Source: JACMLD01 sp038229695
GTDB lineage: Bacteria > Bacteroidota > Bacteroidia > Chitinophagales > Chitinophagaceae
Direction: 5' to 3'
Length of the DNA stretch: 7,456 nt
Assembly: GCA_038229695.1 (NCBI GenBank)
Contig: JBBROE010000157.1
Coordinates: 1-7,456, forward strand
Part shown: positions 5,990-7,456 of the stretch, piece after piece
Numbering within the stretch: the stretch's first letter is position 1
How the letters are laid out: each line of letters opens with the position of its first letter
Program-made: the position numbers and the translations under genes
Notes under the pieces: model-generated
Database searches by the model: none
What the model was told of the DNA's origin: nothing
Seen by the model: the letters and a program-made list of their open reading frames with translations, nothing else

Positions 5990-6760
5990 CTATGAATAAA
6001 CAAAAGTGTTGGTGATTTGCACAACGATGGCATCGATAACGATAATCCACACAGATGCGGTAACAACGGCGGAATTAGCTGCCAGTCCAACCGATTCAGT
6101 ACCGCGGTTGGAGTTGAAGCCTTTGTAGCAACCGATAAATCCTATCGCAAAACCAAACAGGATGGTTTTAATAAAGGAGGGAATGATGTCTGCGAATTCG
6201 AGGACGGCGGTTGCCTTACTGAAATATAGCCATGCGCTCATCTGGCCCTCGAGCAGGGTGGCGGCAAACCCGCCGAACATCGCAATTACATCAGCGAAAA
6301 TGGTCAGCAGCGGGATCATGATGATGCAGGATATTATCCGGGTAACCACCAGGTATTGCATGGGATTAGCTCCGGAAACCGTCATGGCATCTATCTGCTC
6401 GGTAACATTCATGCTTCCCAGTTCGGCCCCGATACTGGATGATATCTTCCCGGCACAAATGAGGGCAACTATCACGGGTCCGATTTCCCTGATAACCGAA
6501 ACAGACACCATCCCGGGGATAAAGCCAACTGCCCCAAACTGTTTCATGGTGGGCTCCGACTGGATGGTAAGCACGAAACCGAGAATAAACCCGGTCAGCG
6601 CTATGATGCCGATGGACCGGTAACCAATGATATACGACTGGTGAGAGAATTCCTGCCATTCAAAACCTTTCTTCCAGGTATTCCGGACGAAAGACTTAAA
6701 GAACAGGGTCTGGTTAGCAATATTCAGCAGTGCTGAATGCAGGGCAGTTTTAGATGACAT
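5990..6760 (-). CDS. MlaE-family ABC transporter permease (MCE system)
   Basis: A 256-residue inner-membrane protein with an amphipathic N-terminal region (about 10-40) and five or six hydrophobic segments (roughly 45-66, 78-102, 138-170, 196-212, 232-250). The MlaE hallmark is clear: REIGPVIVALICAGKISSSI (91-110), then GAELGSMNVTEQIDAM (111-126) and GANPMQYLVVTR (130-141), plus CYKGFNSNRGTESVG (211-225). MlaE proteins form the membrane core of lipid-transporting MCE systems, as a dimer bound by two ATPases. Length is normal. ATG at 6760 (MSSKTALHSALLNIANQ) is the first good start. This is the first gene of the operon, so its promoter should lie in 6761-7009. Confidence 0.94.
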   Translation of the reverse strand: MSSKTALHSALLNIANQTLFFKSFVRNTWKKGFEWQEFSHQSYIIGYRSIGIIALTGFILGFVLTIQSEPTMKQFGAVGFIPGMVSVSVIREIGPVIVALICAGKISSSIGAELGSMNVTEQIDAMTVSGANPMQYLVVTRIISCIIMIPLLTIFADVIAMFGGFAATLLEGQMSAWLYFSKATAVLEFADIIPSFIKTILFGFAIGFIGCYKGFNSNRGTESVGLAANSAVVTASVWIIVIDAIVVQITNTFVYS

Positions 6761-7009
6761 ACAGGCGCGGGCAAAATTTTACATGATAAATTCAACACAG
6801 GAAATCAGAACCGGATAAAATCAGCAGGATCGAATCGCTCAAGCCGGCAAAAAACGGTATACCGCATAATACGAATAACCTGCCATGAAATCATTTTGGT
6901 TTTTACCTAAAAAAACTAATTCAATCCAGTAAAAAATCACCTTCGGGCGGTCAGCTTGGAAAAAACCGGGAAAATATTTCCCCAACTATGCGAAAAATCG
7001 CTGCTTTGT
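6761..7009 (-). other. Intergenic region upstream of the MCE operon
   Basis: This 249-base gap should hold the end of the AI-2E-family transcript and the promoter of the permease operon, both on the minus strand. Near the AI-2E side, minus-strand ACCGCCCGAAGGT (plus 6939-6951) is followed by T6, a weak terminator candidate with only a 3-bp stem. Near the permease, minus-strand AAATTTTG (plus 6772-6779) is one base off TAnnTTTG but has no convincing -33 partner at the right distance. A perfect 10-bp palindrome, CGGTATACCG, lies at 6855-6864. I see no gene I would trust here. Confidence 0.5.
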
Positions 7010-7456
7010 TTAGTCAGCTGCCGGTTCAAGTACCTTCACCTCTCCCTTCTTTTTTCGGATATGTCTCCAGCCTCCATCCCTAACCGTGGGTACTTCCACC
7101 CCCAGTAATTTTCCCCATGGTTTCAGTTCTTCGATGCGGTCGAAAACAATTTTCAGGATTCCCGCAAATGGAATGGACAGGAACATCCCCGAAATACCCC
7201 ACACGGCGTTGCCCAACAACACAAAAATGATAGAGATGAGCGCATTGATTTTTACCTTGGAAGAAACAATATAGGGAACAAGGAAGTGATTGTCAATAAA
7301 CTGAATAATCATGTAGAAGATGATGATGAGTAACTGGGTATGGAACCCATCTTTTGTGATGGTGGCAATAATCACGGGCAAAGCAGCTGCGATGATGCCC
7401 CCTATAAAAGGCAGGATATTGAGGATAGCGCCGAGGACACCGAGGAGCACCCAATA
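7010..7456 (-). CDS. AI-2E family transporter, C-terminal part (partial at window edge)
   Basis: The last 148 residues of a membrane protein whose start lies beyond the right edge; the frame stays open through base 7456 (YWVLLGVLGAILNILPFIGG at the visible beginning). The segment NILPFIGGIIAAALPVIIA, then FYMIIQFIDNHFLVPYIVSS with KVKINALISIIFVLLGNAVW, and MFLSIPFAGILKIVFDR are characteristic of the C-terminal half of the AI-2E (PerM/YdiK-like) family, which normally has about 340-370 residues and eight helices. Members have been linked to autoinducer-2 export or to Na+/H+ exchange, so the name does not fix a function. A hydrophilic tail of about 40 residues (after LKPWGKLLGVEVP) ends at TAA 7010-7012. 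A GTG at 7450 is internal, not the start. Confidence 0.9.
   Translation of the reverse strand, partial: YWVLLGVLGAILNILPFIGGIIAAALPVIIATITKDGFHTQLLIIIFYMIIQFIDNHFLVPYIVSSKVKINALISIIFVLLGNAVWGISGMFLSIPFAGILKIVFDRIEELKPWGKLLGVEVPTVRDGGWRHIRKKKGEVKVLEPAAD

Noticed and set aside
5093..5995. Plus-strand open frame of 300 codons antisense to the ATPase gene
   Set aside because: It mirrors a clear ABC ATPase on the other strand, its translation is rich in Ser/Arg/Ile with no recognisable domain, and it shares the codon phase that produces long shadow frames.
6805..6894. Minus-strand frame of 29 codons (MISWQVIRIMRYTVFCRLER and 9 more residues) in the gap before the MCE operon
   Set aside because: It has an A-rich leader before its ATG, but no signal peptide, motif or terminator supports it, and frames this short are common by chance.
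7010..7450. Reading the AI-2E-family gene as a complete 146-residue protein starting at GTG 7450
   Set aside because: The frame stays open to the window edge and the visible part matches only the C-terminal half of the family, so the gene is cut by the window.

Overview
The window looks like chromosomal DNA from a Bacteroidota bacterium, probably of the Chitinophagaceae. The signs are a moderate base composition, translation starts preceded by A/T-rich stretches instead of Shine-Dalgarno sequences, a promoter that fits the Bacteroidota TTTG / TAnnTTTG pattern, small lipoproteins with relaxed lipoboxes, a bacillithiol-linked YtxJ protein, and protein sequences typical of that group. The assignment rests on reading the sequence, not on a database search. 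I see no mobile element, CRISPR array, rRNA or tRNA.

Layout from left to right. Positions 1-74 hold the last 23 codons of a plus-strand gene whose stop overlaps the stop of a minus-strand EamA/DMT-family inner-membrane transporter (71-943). Next comes a probable minus-strand transcription unit with two genes: a DEDDh 3'-5' exonuclease with an ExoX-like C-terminal domain (1924-2691), then a polyprenol-phosphate-mannose-synthase-like glycosyltransferase (1039-1833). It has a good Bacteroidota promoter at 2773-2803 and a strong intrinsic terminator at 1010-1036. A short plus-strand island follows: a 40-residue lipoprotein (3013-3135), a perfect 12-bp hairpin with a T-rich tail (3173-3214), and ytxJ (3215-3550), whose ATG starts at the base after that tail.

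The right half is a minus-strand lipid-transport operon of the MCE/Mla type: MlaE-like permease (5990-6760), MlaF-like ATPase (5257-5985) and MlaD-like MCE protein (4486-5250), separated by only 4 and 6 bases. After it comes a predicted beta-propeller lipoprotein (3551-4402, with coding sequence probably beginning further upstream) that lies close enough to be co-transcribed. The right edge carries the C-terminal half of an AI-2E-family membrane protein (7010-7456).

The permease, ATPase and MCE protein should form an inner-membrane complex moving lipids between inner and outer membrane; no MlaA-, MlaB- or MlaC-like gene is present here. Most genes are recognisable housekeeping or envelope families. 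The points that deserve a second look are the propeller lipoprotein next to the MCE genes and its missing normal start codon, the tiny lipoprotein, and the hairpin that ends directly at the ytxJ start. I do not see strong evidence of a wholly new multi-gene system.
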